Part shown: positions 18,403 through 28,109 of the stretch, in pieces
How the letters are laid out: every line of letters starts with the position of its first letter
Position numbering within the stretch: position 1 is the first letter of the stretch
Assembly: GCF_009363555.1 (NCBI RefSeq)
Contig: NZ_CP045372.1
Location: forward strand, 1,809,501-1,873,500
DNA from: Sulfitobacter sp. THAF37
Lineage (GTDB): Bacteria; Pseudomonadota; Alphaproteobacteria; Rhodobacterales; Rhodobacteraceae
Reading direction: 5' to 3'
Length of the DNA: 64,000 nucleotides
Notes under the pieces: model-generated
Database searches by the model: none
What the model saw: the letters and a program-made list of their open reading frames with translations, nothing else
What the model was told of the DNA's origin: nothing
Program-made: the position numbers and the translations under genes

Positions 18403-19473
18403 ATGAAACGCTTTCTGAGCACAACGGCTGTTGTCGTCGCACTGACGACCGGCGCTTATGCACAATCGAATACCGGCAATATGAACATGGACGCCGTCGA
18501 GTTCGAACAGGGCGATTTTTACGCCAGCGATCTGATCGGCATGCGCATCTACAATTCCGAAAACGAAGTTGACGCCTCGCAGACCGTTGCGGACGGCGCC
18601 GAGACCGAATGGGACGACATCGGCGAGATCAACGACATCATCGTCGCGAGCGACGGCAGTGTCCGCGCCGTGATCCTGGGCGTCGGCGGGTTCCTTGGTA
18701 TCGGCGAGCGTGACGTCGCCATTTCCATGGACGACATCACCGTGCTGACCGAAGACGGCGACATGGGCGACCGTTTCCTCGTGGTTTCCACCACTAAGGA
18801 AGCTCTTGAGAGCATGCCGGAGTTTGACCGCGACATGGATGATGCCATGGAGCAGAACGCCGAAAACGCTGCTGAGAACACCGAGCAGATGGCCGAAAAC
18901 GCTGCCGAGGAGACCGAGCAGACAGCCGAGAACGCTGCCGAGAACACCGAGCAGATGGCTGAAAACGCTGCAGAGGAAACCGAGCAGGCTGCCGAAAACG
19001 CTGCCGAAAACACTGAGCAGATGGCCGAAAACGCTGCTGAGGAAACCGAGCAGGCCGCTGAAAACGCTGCCGAAAACACCGAGCAGATGGCCGAAGACGC
19101 TGGCGACTCGATGGAGCAGACCGCAGACAACGCAGCTGCCGAGATGACCCGCCCTGAGTACGAGGTCGAAGGCTACCAGAACGCTGAAGTGGCCGAAGTC
19201 GAAGCACTGACCTCGGAAGAGATCAACGGTTCCTACGTCTATGGTGCCAATGACGAAACCGTCGGCGAAATCGACAACCTGATGGTTGGCGACGACGGCA
19301 AGCTGACCGGCGCCGTGATCAACGTCGGTGGCTTCCTCGGGATTGGTGAAAAGCCGGTTCTGGTCGAGTTCGACAAGATCCAGGTGATGAAAAACGCCGA
19401 TGGCTCCGACTACCGGTTCTACATCGACAGCACCGAAGAGCGTCTCGAAGCACTGCCCGAGTACGAAGACTAA
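18403..19473 (+). CDS. Secreted PRC-barrel protein with 11-residue Ala/Glu repeats
   Basis: The 356-aa protein has a signal peptide (MKRFLSTTAVVVALTTGAYA) and two PRC-barrel-like domains, at about residues 40-140 and 265-350. Each contains the motif VGGFLGIGE followed by a short strand. Between them (about 153-245) are roughly eight 11-residue units, AENAAENTEQM alternating with AENAAEETEQA/T, giving a 22-residue super-repeat. Such hendecad repeats predict a long amphipathic helix and recall group-3 LEA proteins. The AAGGAGG just before the ATG is a strong ribosome site. A periplasmic stress or envelope role is inferred. A terminator follows at 19514. Confidence 0.8.
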   Translation: MKRFLSTTAVVVALTTGAYAQSNTGNMNMDAVEFEQGDFYASDLIGMRIYNSENEVDASQTVADGAETEWDDIGEINDIIVASDGSVRAVILGVGGFLGIGERDVAISMDDITVLTEDGDMGDRFLVVSTTKEALESMPEFDRDMDDAMEQNAENAAENTEQMAENAAEETEQTAENAAENTEQMAENAAEETEQAAENAAENTEQMAENAAEETEQAAENAAENTEQMAEDAGDSMEQTADNAAAEMTRPEYEVEGYQNAEVAEVEALTSEEINGSYVYGANDETVGEIDNLMVGDDGKLTGAVINVGGFLGIGEKPVLVEFDKIQVMKNADGSDYRFYIDSTEERLEALPEYED

Positions 19474-19513
19474 GCATCCGCAAGTGACCGCCTGTTCGGT
19501 CATGCGCTTTCGG

Positions 19514-19539
19514 AAGGCCGCCCCCCTGGGGTGGCCTTT
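19514..19539 (+). terminator. Intrinsic terminator after the PRC-barrel gene
   Basis: AAGGCC-G-CCCC and GGGG-T-GGCCTT form an 11-position stem with one internal mismatch and a CCT-type loop, followed by a short TTTC run. It lies about 40 bp beyond the stop at 19473 and before mdh. Confidence 0.65.
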
Positions 19540-19578
19540 CATCGTTCTGGCCTGTGCGATTGACCACCATCCGATTGA

Positions 19579-20622
<1,044 letters not shown>

Positions 20623-20646
20623 GCCATTTCCGCAAAGAACTGACAG

Positions 20647-20674
20647 GGCGCGCCTCGCCAGGCGCGCCTTTTTT
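20647..20674 (+). terminator. Intrinsic terminator after mdh
   Basis: The stem GGCGCGCC / GGCGCGCC (each arm is self-complementary) with loop TCGCCA is followed by six T residues. It starts 25 bp beyond the mdh stop. This is a textbook rho-independent terminator separating mdh from sdhC. Confidence 0.9.
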
Positions 20675-20754
20675 GTTGGGAAGGGCCTGCAAGACCTCCG
20701 CCGTCGGACGGGCGGGCGGCTGGTTGGCGGCGCTTTGCCGCTGAGTCGTGAGGC

Positions 20755-20785
20755 TGTGATCACACAAAATGCGCGTGTGATCACA
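20755..20785. promoter_or_regulatory. Twin palindromic operator upstream of sdhC (TGTGATCACA x2)
   Basis: Perfect TGTGATCACA copies occupy 20755-20764 and 20776-20785, centres 21 bp apart, exactly as upstream of sucC. They lie 156-186 bp before the sdhC ATG. A further partial palindrome, ATCGCTATCA at 20881-20890, resembles a half site of the LacI-type regulator CceR as I remember its consensus. Confidence 0.75.
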
Positions 20786-20940
20786 AATTCGGATTTTGCT
20801 TGAATTGCCGCCGTTTTCGGGCAAACCGGGACATAAAACCGCGCACCGGCGCTGTGTGCCCTCGTGACACTCCGGTAAAAATCGCTATCACTAGGGCAGC
20901 CAAAGACCGAATAAAGCCAACCACATCAAAGGACCAGCAT

Positions 20941-21324
20941 ATGGCCGATGTAAACCGGGGCAATCGCCCGCTGTCACCGCATCTGACAATCTACCGTCCG
21001 CAACTGACCTCCATGACATCCATCCTGACGCGCATCACCGGCAATGCCATGCTGATCGCCGCGCTGCTGATCGTCTGGTGGTTCCTGGCTGCGGCGACGA
21101 GCGAGGGATACTTCGATGTGGTCAACGGTTTTGTCACCAGCTGGTTCGGCGACCTGATCATGTTCCTCAGCGTGCTGGGGCTTTGGTATCACACGCTGGC
21201 CGGTATCCGGCACCTGATCTGGGACAACGGCTACGCGCTGGACGTGCCCACGGCGGAAAAGCTGGGCTGGGCCTGCCTGGGCGGTTCGGTGCTGCTGACG
21301 CTGCTCACCGTCGTTATCGTGTAA
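20941..21324 (+). CDS. sdhC: Succinate dehydrogenase cytochrome b556 subunit
   Basis: The 127-aa membrane anchor of complex II binds heme b and ubiquinone with SdhD. It has the family start NRGNRPLSPHLTIYRPQLTS in two pieces, the quinone-site S-I-L-x-R-I-T-G segment, three hydrophobic helices, and the heme-ligand region HTLAGIRHLIWD. Length is normal. It is the first gene of sdhC-D-A-x-x-B, with the sdhD ATG 10 bp downstream and the twin palindromes upstream. Confidence 0.95.
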   Translation: MADVNRGNRPLSPHLTIYRPQLTSMTSILTRITGNAMLIAALLIVWWFLAAATSEGYFDVVNGFVTSWFGDLIMFLSVLGLWYHTLAGIRHLIWDNGYALDVPTAEKLGWACLGGSVLLTLLTVVIV

Positions 21325-21334
21325 GGAGAGACTG

Positions 21335-21706
21335 ATGGCTTATTTGACAGACCGCAAACGCGCCGTCGGCCTCGGGTCGGCCAAGTCCGGAACCGCGCAT
21401 TTCTGGGCGATGAAGGTCAGTTCCGTCGCGCTCCTGATCCTGATCCCGCTGTTCGTCTTTACGTTCGGATCGGCGCTGGGCGGCACCTACGAAGAGATCC
21501 TCGCCAATTACAGCCGCCCGACACCCGCGATCATCGCGGCGCTGACGCTGGTGGTCGGCTTCAAGCATTTCAACGACGGGGTGCAGGTATTGATCGAGGA
21601 TTACGTGCACGGGATTGCACAGAAGATCGCGATCATCCTGATGACCTGTCTCAGCTACGGCGCGGCGGCGGTTGGCGTTTTCGCCATCGCGCGCCTGGCG
21701 CTCTGA
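21335..21706 (+). CDS. sdhD: Succinate dehydrogenase membrane anchor subunit
   Basis: This 123-aa protein is the second membrane anchor of complex II. It has three hydrophobic helices, the start [20 protein letters not shown], and the G-x-x-H-x-x-x-G-x-x-x-I-x-x-D-Y-V-H pattern ([18 protein letters not shown]) carrying the heme-side His and the conserved Asp-Tyr. A ribosome site (AAGGAG) lies directly upstream. The sdhA start is 28 bp downstream. Confidence 0.93.
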   Translation: MAYLTDRKRAVGLGSAKSGTAHFWAMKVSSVALLILIPLFVFTFGSALGGTYEEILANYSRPTPAIIAALTLVVGFKHFNDGVQVLIEDYVHGIAQKIAIILMTCLSYGAAAVGVFAIARLAL

Positions 21707-21734
21707 TCCATTCATTCCCGAGGGGAGACCGAAA

Positions 21735-23540
21735 ATGGCTGCATATGAGTATGAAACCCACGAATACGACGTGGTGGTCGTGGGGGCGGGCGGTGCGGGC
21801 CTGCGCGCGACCCTGGGCATGGCGGAGCAGGGCCTGCGCACGGCCTGTATCTCCAAGGTGTTCCCGACCCGGTCGCACACCGTGGCCGCGCAGGGCGGCA
21901 TCGCCGCGTCGCTGTCCAACATGGGCCCGGACAACTGGCAGTGGCACATGTACGACACCGTCAAGGGGTCCGACTGGCTGGGCGACACCGACGCGATGGA
22001 ATATCTGGCGCGCGAAGCGCCCAAGGCGGTCTACGAGCTGGAGCATTACGGCGTGCCCTTCAGCCGCACCGAAGAGGGCAAGATCTATCAGCGGCCCTTT
22101 GGCGGTCACACCACCGAGTTCGGCGAAGGCCCGCCCGTGCAGCGGACCTGTGCCGCCGCCGACCGGACGGGACACGCGATCCTGCACACGCTTTACGGTC
22201 AAAGCCTCAAGAACAACGCGGAATTCTACATCGAGTATTTCGCCATCGACCTGATCATGTCCGACGACGGTGTCTGCCAGGGCGTGCTGTGCTGGAAGCT
22301 GGACGACGGCACCATGCACCTTTTCGCGGCCAAGATGGTCGTGCTGGCCACCGGCGGCTATGGCCGCGCCTATTTCAGCGCCACCTCGGCGCATACCTGC
22401 ACCGGCGACGGCGGCGGGATGACCGCGCGGGCGGGGCTGCCGCTGCAGGATATGGAATTCGTGCAGTTCCACCCCACCGGCATCTACGGCGCGGGCTGCC
22501 TGATCACCGAAGGCGCGCGGGGCGAGGGCGGGTACCTCACCAATTCCGAGGGCGAGCGGTTCATGGAACGCTATGCCCCCACCTACAAGGATCTGGCATC
22601 GCGCGACGTTGTTTCACGCTGCATGACGATGGAAATCCGCGAAGGCCGCGGCGTGGGCGAGAACAGCGACCACATCCACCTGCACCTGAACCACCTGCCG
22701 CCCGAAACGCTGGACCTGCGCCTGCCGGGCATCAGTGAATCCGCGCGCATCTTCGCCGGTGTGGACCTGACGAAAGAGCCGATCCCGGTGTTGCCCACCG
22801 TGCACTACAACATGGGCGGTATCCCCACGAACTATTGGGGCGAGGTGCTGGCCCCGACCAAGGACAACCCCGACAACGTGTCGCCCGGCCTGATGGCCGT
22901 GGGCGAGGCGGGCTGTGCAAGCGTTCACGGCGCGAACCGCCTTGGCTCGAACTCGCTCATCGACCTCGTGGTGTTTGGCCGGGCCGCCGCGATCCGCGCC
23001 AAGGAAGTCGTGGATGCGAACGCCCCGGTGCCGACGCCCAACAAGCGGTCGGTCGAGGCGGCGTTCAGCCGGTTCGACGGGCTGCGCTATGCCAACGGCC
23101 ATGTGCCGACGGCGGAGCTGCGCCTTGAGATGCAAAAGACGATGCAGGCCGATGCCGCAGTCTTCCGCACGGACAAGACGCTGGAAGAGGGCCGCAAGAA
23201 GATGGAAGGCGTCGCCGGCAAGCTGGACGATCTGCACGTGACCGACAAGTCGCTGGTCTGGAACTCGGACCTGATGGAAACGCTTGAGCTGACCAACCTG
23301 ATGCCCAACGCGGTCGCCACGATCACGGCAGCCGCCGCGCGCAAGGAAAGCCGGGGCGCCCACGCGCACGAGGATTATCCCGACCGCGACGACGAGAATT
23401 GGCGCAAGCACAGCCTGATCTGGTTCAAGGGCAACGAAGCCTCGCTGGGGTTCCGTGGCGTGCATCTGAAGCCGCTGACCAGCCACAACGAGGGCGGGAT
23501 CGACCTGAAGAAGATTGCCCCCAAGGCGCGGGTCTACTGA
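21735..23540 (+). CDS. sdhA: Succinate dehydrogenase flavoprotein subunit
   Basis: The 601-aa FAD subunit oxidises succinate to fumarate. Visible are [15 protein letters not shown], the covalent-FAD histidine segment [14 protein letters not shown], the capping-domain motif [11 protein letters not shown], the active-site arginine region [21 protein letters not shown] and [17 protein letters not shown]. Length is normal. I chose the ATG at 21735 ([17 protein letters not shown]). A small lipoprotein gene starts one base after its stop, and sdhB follows only after two extra genes. Confidence 0.97.
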   Translation: MAAYEYETHEYDVVVVGAGGAGLRATLGMAEQGLRTACISKVFPTRSHTVAAQGGIAASLSNMGPDNWQWHMYDTVKGSDWLGDTDAMEYLAREAPKAVYELEHYGVPFSRTEEGKIYQRPFGGHTTEFGEGPPVQRTCAAADRTGHAILHTLYGQSLKNNAEFYIEYFAIDLIMSDDGVCQGVLCWKLDDGTMHLFAAKMVVLATGGYGRAYFSATSAHTCTGDGGGMTARAGLPLQDMEFVQFHPTGIYGAGCLITEGARGEGGYLTNSEGERFMERYAPTYKDLASRDVVSRCMTMEIREGRGVGENSDHIHLHLNHLPPETLDLRLPGISESARIFAGVDLTKEPIPVLPTVHYNMGGIPTNYWGEVLAPTKDNPDNVSPGLMAVGEAGCASVHGANRLGSNSLIDLVVFGRAAAIRAKEVVDANAPVPTPNKRSVEAAFSRFDGLRYANGHVPTAELRLEMQKTMQADAAVFRTDKTLEEGRKKMEGVAGKLDDLHVTDKSLVWNSDLMETLELTNLMPNAVATITAAAARKESRGAHAHEDYPDRDDENWRKHSLIWFKGNEASLGFRGVHLKPLTSHNEGGIDLKKIAPKARVY

Positions 23541-23541
23541 T

Positions 23542-23871
23542 ATGCGTCTTGCGGCTATCGCCCTCGGCTTGGCTGGCCTTGCCGCCTGTACCGAAGTGAC
23601 CGAAGCGGTGGACAGTACCGCCCGCGCGGGCGCCAAGGGGGTGGTGACGGAAACGCTTGCCACCCGCTTTCCGCAGGTGCCCAAGCAGCTGATCACGCCC
23701 TTCACCGATTGCATCATCGACTACGCGGATGCGATGGAAGTGCGCGAATTCGCCCGCGCTGCGGTCGTCGGCGTGGACGAGACCACGGTCTCGGTGGTGC
23801 GCAACATCCTCGCACGGCCCGAGACGCGGACCTGTCTGCAGGCCCGCACGCTCGAAGCCGGGCTGGGCTGA
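23542..23871 (+). CDS. Small hypothetical lipoprotein in the sdh operon
   Basis: The 109-aa product begins one base after the sdhA stop. It has a lipoprotein signal with lipobox LAAC (MRLAAIALGLAGLAAC), and a mature part with Cys residues at about 63 and 100 and the motif PKQLITPFTDCIIDYAD. I know similar small proteins beside sdhA in related bacteria only as conserved hypotheticals. Its position suggests co-expression with complex II, perhaps in assembly or envelope placement, but nothing proves this. Confidence 0.6.
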   Translation: MRLAAIALGLAGLAACTEVTEAVDSTARAGAKGVVTETLATRFPQVPKQLITPFTDCIIDYADAMEVREFARAAVVGVDETTVSVVRNILARPETRTCLQARTLEAGLG

Positions 23872-23874
23872 GCC

Positions 23875-24675
23875 ATGAATGCCCTGCCGCATCCTGTCTT
23901 CGAACCGGTCGCGGAATCGCTGACCCTGGAGGCGATGCGCGCGGCGTTCCGGGCGGCGGACCGGCCCCTGCGGAAAAAGCTGATGGCGGCCCTGCCGCCT
24001 GCGGTGGTCGATTTCGCGGGCATCCGCATGTATGTGGATCCGCGCGACAATTATACTGACAGGATAATCTGGCTGAATGGCCAGCCGCCCGAGATGAAAT
24101 CGCTGACGGCGCTGATCGAAGCGGTCGAGGGACGCAATGCCTTTGTCCTGGATATCGGGGCGAATTGCGGGGCCTTTGCCGTGCCGCTGGCCCTGGCGGC
24201 GGGCAAAGGCAGCAGGGTGATCGCATTCGAGCCGAACCCGGTGATGATCGGGCGGCTGGGCCATAATGTGCAGCTGAACGGGCTGGGTCATGTGGTTCGG
24301 ATCGAAGGCTGTGCCTTGGCGGCGGAACGCGGCGAGGCGATGCTGAATTTCCACGGCAACAACTTTGGCCAGGCGTCGCTGATGCCGGTCAAGCGGCGGT
24401 CTCGTCACGGGGGCAGGCTGGTGCCGGTGCGGCCCCTGCTGGATTTCGTGGAGGAAGCGGCGGGGCACGATGTGTCGGTGCTGAAGATCGACGTCGAGGG
24501 CGCGGAGCCCGCGGCCCTGGGCCCGCTGCTGGCGGCGGGGGGCTGGCTGCCGGATGTGATGCTGGTGGAAACCGATCACGCAGGGGACTGGGACAGCGAC
24601 CTTCTGGGCATGATCGACAGTCTTGGATTCAAGGTCGTGATGCAGGCCGAACAGAACACGTTGTTTGCCCGGTAG
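23875..24675 (+). CDS. FkbM-family SAM-dependent methyltransferase
   Basis: The 266-aa protein has the FkbM fold: the SAM motif LDIGANCGAFAVPLALAAG, the acidic IAFEPNPVMIGRL, and the late LKIDVEGAEPAAL motif. FkbM enzymes usually O-methylate sugars or small molecules; the acceptor is unknown. It starts 3 bp after the small lipoprotein gene and lies between sdhA and sdhB, an unusual place for it. Codon use is like the neighbours, so the insertion is not obviously recent. Confidence 0.85.
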   Translation: MNALPHPVFEPVAESLTLEAMRAAFRAADRPLRKKLMAALPPAVVDFAGIRMYVDPRDNYTDRIIWLNGQPPEMKSLTALIEAVEGRNAFVLDIGANCGAFAVPLALAAGKGSRVIAFEPNPVMIGRLGHNVQLNGLGHVVRIEGCALAAERGEAMLNFHGNNFGQASLMPVKRRSRHGGRLVPVRPLLDFVEEAAGHDVSVLKIDVEGAEPAALGPLLAAGGWLPDVMLVETDHAGDWDSDLLGMIDSLGFKVVMQAEQNTLFAR

Positions 24676-24749
24676 GGCAGGCAGGAATTGAATGCCCCCT
24701 GACGGGGCCCGATTGAAACCGGCGGCGACGCCAGAACAGGAGATGCTAC

Positions 24750-25529
24750 ATGGTTCAGCTGACGCTCCCCAAGAATTCCCGCATGACCAGCGGCAAGACA
24801 TGGCCCAAGCCCGAAGGGGCCAGCAACCTCAAGGAGTTCCACATCTACCGGTGGAGCCCCGACGACGACAAGAACCCGGCGCTGGACACCTATTTCGTGG
24901 ACATGGACAATTGCGGCCCGATGATCCTGGACGCGCTGATCAAGATCAAGAACGAGATCGACCCGACCCTGACCTTCCGCCGGTCCTGCCGCGAGGGCAT
25001 CTGCGGTTCCTGCGCGATGAACATCGACGGGATCAACACGCTGGCCTGTACCTATGGCGTGGCCGAGGTGAAGGGCGTGGTGAAGATCTATCCGCTGCCG
25101 CATATGCCGGTGGTCAAGGACCTGATCCCGGATCTCACGCATTTCTACGCCCAGCACGCCAGCATCCAGCCCTGGCTGGAGACCGAGACGCCCGCGCCCG
25201 CGAAGGAGTGGCGGCAGTCCATCGACGACCGCGAGAAGCTCGACGGGCTTTATGAATGCATCATGTGCGCCTGCTGCTCGACCTCCTGCCCGAGCTACTG
25301 GTGGAACGGCGACCGTTACCTGGGGCCGGCGGCCTTGCTGCATGCCTATCGCTGGATCATCGACAGTCGGGACGAGGCCACGGGCGAGCGGCTGGACGAT
25401 CTGGAGGACCCCTTCAAGCTGTACCGCTGCCACACGATCATGAACTGTGCCAAGACGTGCCCCAAGGGTCTGAACCCTGCGGCGGCCATTGCCAAGATCA
25501 AGAAACTGATGGTCGAACGGACCGTTTGA
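24750..25529 (+). CDS. sdhB: Succinate dehydrogenase iron-sulfur subunit
   Basis: The 259-aa subunit passes electrons from FAD to quinone. It has the 2Fe-2S motif [15 protein letters not shown] followed by the fourth Cys (NTLACTYG), the 4Fe-4S motif [16 protein letters not shown], and the 3Fe-4S/4Fe-4S motif [17 protein letters not shown]. Length is normal. A 74-bp gap and its own GGAG site precede it, after the FkbM gene. It probably ends the sdh transcript. Confidence 0.97.
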   Translation: MVQLTLPKNSRMTSGKTWPKPEGASNLKEFHIYRWSPDDDKNPALDTYFVDMDNCGPMILDALIKIKNEIDPTLTFRRSCREGICGSCAMNIDGINTLACTYGVAEVKGVVKIYPLPHMPVVKDLIPDLTHFYAQHASIQPWLETETPAPAKEWRQSIDDREKLDGLYECIMCACCSTSCPSYWWNGDRYLGPAALLHAYRWIIDSRDEATGERLDDLEDPFKLYRCHTIMNCAKTCPKGLNPAAAIAKIKKLMVERTV

Positions 25530-25556
25530 TGTCCACCATCTGAACGTGTCGGGCGT

Positions 25557-25580
25557 GCGGCGGGTGGCATGACCCGCCGC
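25557..25580 (+). terminator. Hairpin after sdhB, possible terminator or mRNA end
   Basis: A perfect 9-bp stem, GCGGCGGGT / ACCCGCCGC with loop GGCATG, starts 28 bp beyond the sdhB stop. It has no T run, so it may stabilise the 3' end rather than terminate transcription. Confidence 0.35.
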
Positions 25581-25589
25581 GCATCTTAT

Positions 25590-25814
25590 ATGAGCGACAT
25601 GCTTGCACCGATTTTCTTCGTCATCGCGGTGATCGCCGTTGCCATCTATGCCCACCGCCACGCCGACACCCGCAAGTGCCGCTGGCGCGAGGACCGTGCC
25701 GGGGCCAAGGGCGCATTGATGAGATACAATTGCGTGACCTGCGGGGCAGAGGCCTATCGCGCCAATGGCAAGCCTGACAAGTGCCTGGCCGGGTTGGAGA
25801 AACCGGGCCTCTGA
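25590..25814 (+). CDS. Small membrane-anchored protein with a CxxC motif, hypothetical
   Basis: The 74-aa product from the ATG at 25590 has one N-terminal helix (MLAPIFFVIAVIAVAIYAH) and a cytoplasmic tail with YNCVTCGAEAYRANGKPDKC, where C-x-x-C and a later Cys resemble a small zinc ribbon. An earlier in-frame ATG at 25569 lies in the loop of a strong hairpin and is less likely. The family is not known to me. It follows sdhB by about 60 bp. Confidence 0.55.
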   Translation: MSDMLAPIFFVIAVIAVAIYAHRHADTRKCRWREDRAGAKGALMRYNCVTCGAEAYRANGKPDKCLAGLEKPGL

Positions 25815-25886
25815 CAGCTTGCCCCCGCGTTGCCCTCGACAGGATGGGGTCAGAACGGGCAGGATCGTCCCCGAGGGGGAACGCGC

Positions 25887-27539
25887 ATGTCGGAACATGA
25901 TTTCAAGGCGGATGTGATCGTCGTGGGCGCCGGTCTGGCCGGGATGGTCGCCACGCACGAGGCGGTGCTGCGCGGGCGCCGGGTGCTGCTGCTGGACCAG
26001 GAGGCGCCGCAGTCGCTGGGCGGGCAGGCGTTCTGGTCGCTCGGCGGTCTGTTCATGGTGGACACTCCCGAACAGCGTCGTCTGGGCATCCGCGATAGCG
26101 CCGAGCTGGCGCTGAGCGACTGGATGGGATCGGCACAGTTCGACCGCGAAGAAGACGCGAACCCCCGCGCCTGTGCCGAAGATTTCATCGACTGGGCGGC
26201 GGGCGACATGCGCCGGTGGTGTCACGATCTGGGCATGCGCTGGTTCCCTGTCGTGGGCTGGGCCGAACGGGGCGGCGCCCTGGCGGGCGGGCACGGCAAC
26301 TCCGTTCCGCGGTTTCACATCACCTGGGGCACCGGGACCGGGGTGGTCAGACCCTTCGTCCGGCTGATGACCGACTACGCCGCCGCCGGAAAGATCAGGC
26401 TGGCCTTTCGCCACCGCGTGACAGATCTGGTCACGACGGATGGCCATGTGACCGGCGTGCGGGGCGACGTGCTGGAGGACAGCACCGCGGCGCGGGGCCA
26501 AAGCACGTCGCGCAATGTCACGGCTGCATTCGAACACGCGGCGGAGGCGGTTGTGCTGACCACCGGCGGGATCGGCGGCGATCATGACCTGGTGCGCGCC
26601 AACTGGCCCCGCGACCGGCTGGGCGCACCGCCCGCGCGGATGGTGGCGGGGGTGCCGGACTATGTGGATGGCAAGATGCAGGGCATCGCGGTAGAGGCCG
26701 GTGCCGGCACGATCAACACCGACCGCATGTGGCATTACTGCGAGGGCGTCGAGAACTGGAACCCGATCTGGCCCAACCACGGCATCCGCATCCTGCCCGG
26801 CCCGTCGTCCCTGTGGTTCGACGCCAAGGGCACGCGGATGGAAGCACCCTGTCTGCCCGGCTTTGACACGCTGGGGACATTGCGGCGGATTCTGCAGGCC
26901 GGAGAACACAGCTGGTTCATCCTGACGCAGAAGATCATCGAAAAGGAATTCGCCCTGTCGGGGTCGGAGCAGAACCCCGACCTGACCGAGGGCGGCTGGC
27001 GCGAGGTGTTGCAGGCGCGGCTGGGCAAGGGCGCGACCCCGGCGGTGGAAGCCTTTAAGCAGAAAGGGCCCGATTTCGTGGTGGCCGACGATCTGGAAAC
27101 CCTGGTGGCGGGCATGAACAGGCTGACGCCGGAGCACCCGCTGGCGTTGGACCATATCCGCGCGCAGATCAGGGCGCGTGACCTGCAACTGACCAATCCG
27201 TTTTCCAAGGATGCGCAGATCACCGCGATCCGGGGCGCGCGGGCCTATCGGGGCGACAGGCTGATCCGCACCGCGAAGCCGCACGAGATCCTTGACCCGA
27301 AGAACGGCCCGCTGATCGCCGTGCGGCTGAATGTGATCACCCGCAAGTCGCTGGGCGGGCTGCACAGCGATCGGCAGGGCCGTGTCCTGCGCCCGGACGG
27401 GACGGTGCTGCCGGGCCTTTTCGCGGCGGGCGAGGTCTGCGGTTTTGGCGGGGGCGGCTATCACGGGTACAACGCGCTGGAGGGCACGTTCCTGGGCGGC
27501 TGCCTGCATTCGGGCCGGATGGCGGGACAGACCGCCTGA
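25887..27539 (+). CDS. FAD-binding dehydrogenase of the fumarate reductase/ketosteroid dehydrogenase type
   Basis: This 550-aa flavoprotein begins with the dinucleotide motif DVIVVGAGLAGMVATHEA and ends with the FAD-binding GLFAAGEVCGFGGGGYHGY and GGCLHSGR segments, the layout of the FAD_binding_2 family. The middle contains GGIGGDHDLVRANWP. It resembles proteins annotated simply as FAD-binding dehydrogenase; the substrate is unknown. The ATG at 25887 has GAGGGG upstream. It is not a second SdhA, as the HTVAA-type covalent FAD motif is absent. Confidence 0.85.
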   Translation: MSEHDFKADVIVVGAGLAGMVATHEAVLRGRRVLLLDQEAPQSLGGQAFWSLGGLFMVDTPEQRRLGIRDSAELALSDWMGSAQFDREEDANPRACAEDFIDWAAGDMRRWCHDLGMRWFPVVGWAERGGALAGGHGNSVPRFHITWGTGTGVVRPFVRLMTDYAAAGKIRLAFRHRVTDLVTTDGHVTGVRGDVLEDSTAARGQSTSRNVTAAFEHAAEAVVLTTGGIGGDHDLVRANWPRDRLGAPPARMVAGVPDYVDGKMQGIAVEAGAGTINTDRMWHYCEGVENWNPIWPNHGIRILPGPSSLWFDAKGTRMEAPCLPGFDTLGTLRRILQAGEHSWFILTQKIIEKEFALSGSEQNPDLTEGGWREVLQARLGKGATPAVEAFKQKGPDFVVADDLETLVAGMNRLTPEHPLALDHIRAQIRARDLQLTNPFSKDAQITAIRGARAYRGDRLIRTAKPHEILDPKNGPLIAVRLNVITRKSLGGLHSDRQGRVLRPDGTVLPGLFAAGEVCGFGGGGYHGYNALEGTFLGGCLHSGRMAGQTA

Positions 27540-27542
27540 GGG

Positions 27543-27983
27543 TCAGTAGATCCGCTCGGCCTGCCCGGTGGTCAGGTCGATCCGCCACATCGCCTCCTGC
27601 GTGGGGCAGCATCGCGGCTCACCGGGGCCGAGCATCGTGGTCAGCAGCTGAACCTGCCCGTTCTGGAACTGGTGCGCACGTGGTTCGTGGCCGAACAGGC
27701 CGGTGACCGGGGCGGCCATCTGCCAGCCCGCAGCGCCCTTTCGGAAAATGCCGGAACCGATGGAAACGCTGCCCGCCGAGCCGGGAATATGGACATAGGC
27801 CACCCCGATGGCCACCTGCGCCGCCGCGGGATCGGGGCTGTCGGGCAGCCAATAGGACGCTTCCATGCTGCCCGTGTTCGACAGGCTGCTCAGCAGCAGC
27901 GCGTCGAGGTTGCCCCAGCCGTCCTGTGCGGCGGCGCCTGTGGTGGCCAGCAGCAGCGCCAGCAGCGGTCCGATGATCCGCAT
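27543..27983 (-). CDS. Hypothetical exported protein
   Basis: The 146-aa protein has a signal peptide (MRIIGPLLALLLATTGAAAQ) and a soluble domain with the pattern GMEASYWLPDSPD-like (SMEASYWLPDSPDPAAAQ) and a Cys pair near the end (EPRCCPTQEAMWRIDL). I do not recognise the family. It converges with the FAD dehydrogenase gene, leaving three bases between stops, and is divergent from the DUF1989 gene. Confidence 0.6.
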   Translation of the reverse strand: MRIIGPLLALLLATTGAAAQDGWGNLDALLLSSLSNTGSMEASYWLPDSPDPAAAQVAIGVAYVHIPGSAGSVSIGSGIFRKGAAGWQMAAPVTGLFGHEPRAHQFQNGQVQLLTTMLGPGEPRCCPTQEAMWRIDLTTGQAERIY

Positions 27984-28109
27984 GTCGGTTCCCCCCGTGG
28001 ATGTGTCAGCGCCATGATTGCGCCGGGGATGCCGCAATGCAAGGGACCTGACCTTTACTCGGGGCCCGTGTCGGGTCAGGGTCTGGCGGAACCGATCCGG
28101 AGATGCGCC

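Noticed and set aside
25569..25589. Upstream ATG (25569) for the small CxxC protein
   Set aside because: It lies in the loop of a 9-bp hairpin without a ribosome site; the ATG at 25590 at the hydrophobic segment is preferred.
24576..27509. 977-codon open frame on the minus strand
   Set aside because: It runs antisense to sdhB and the FAD dehydrogenase, whose motifs are unambiguous.
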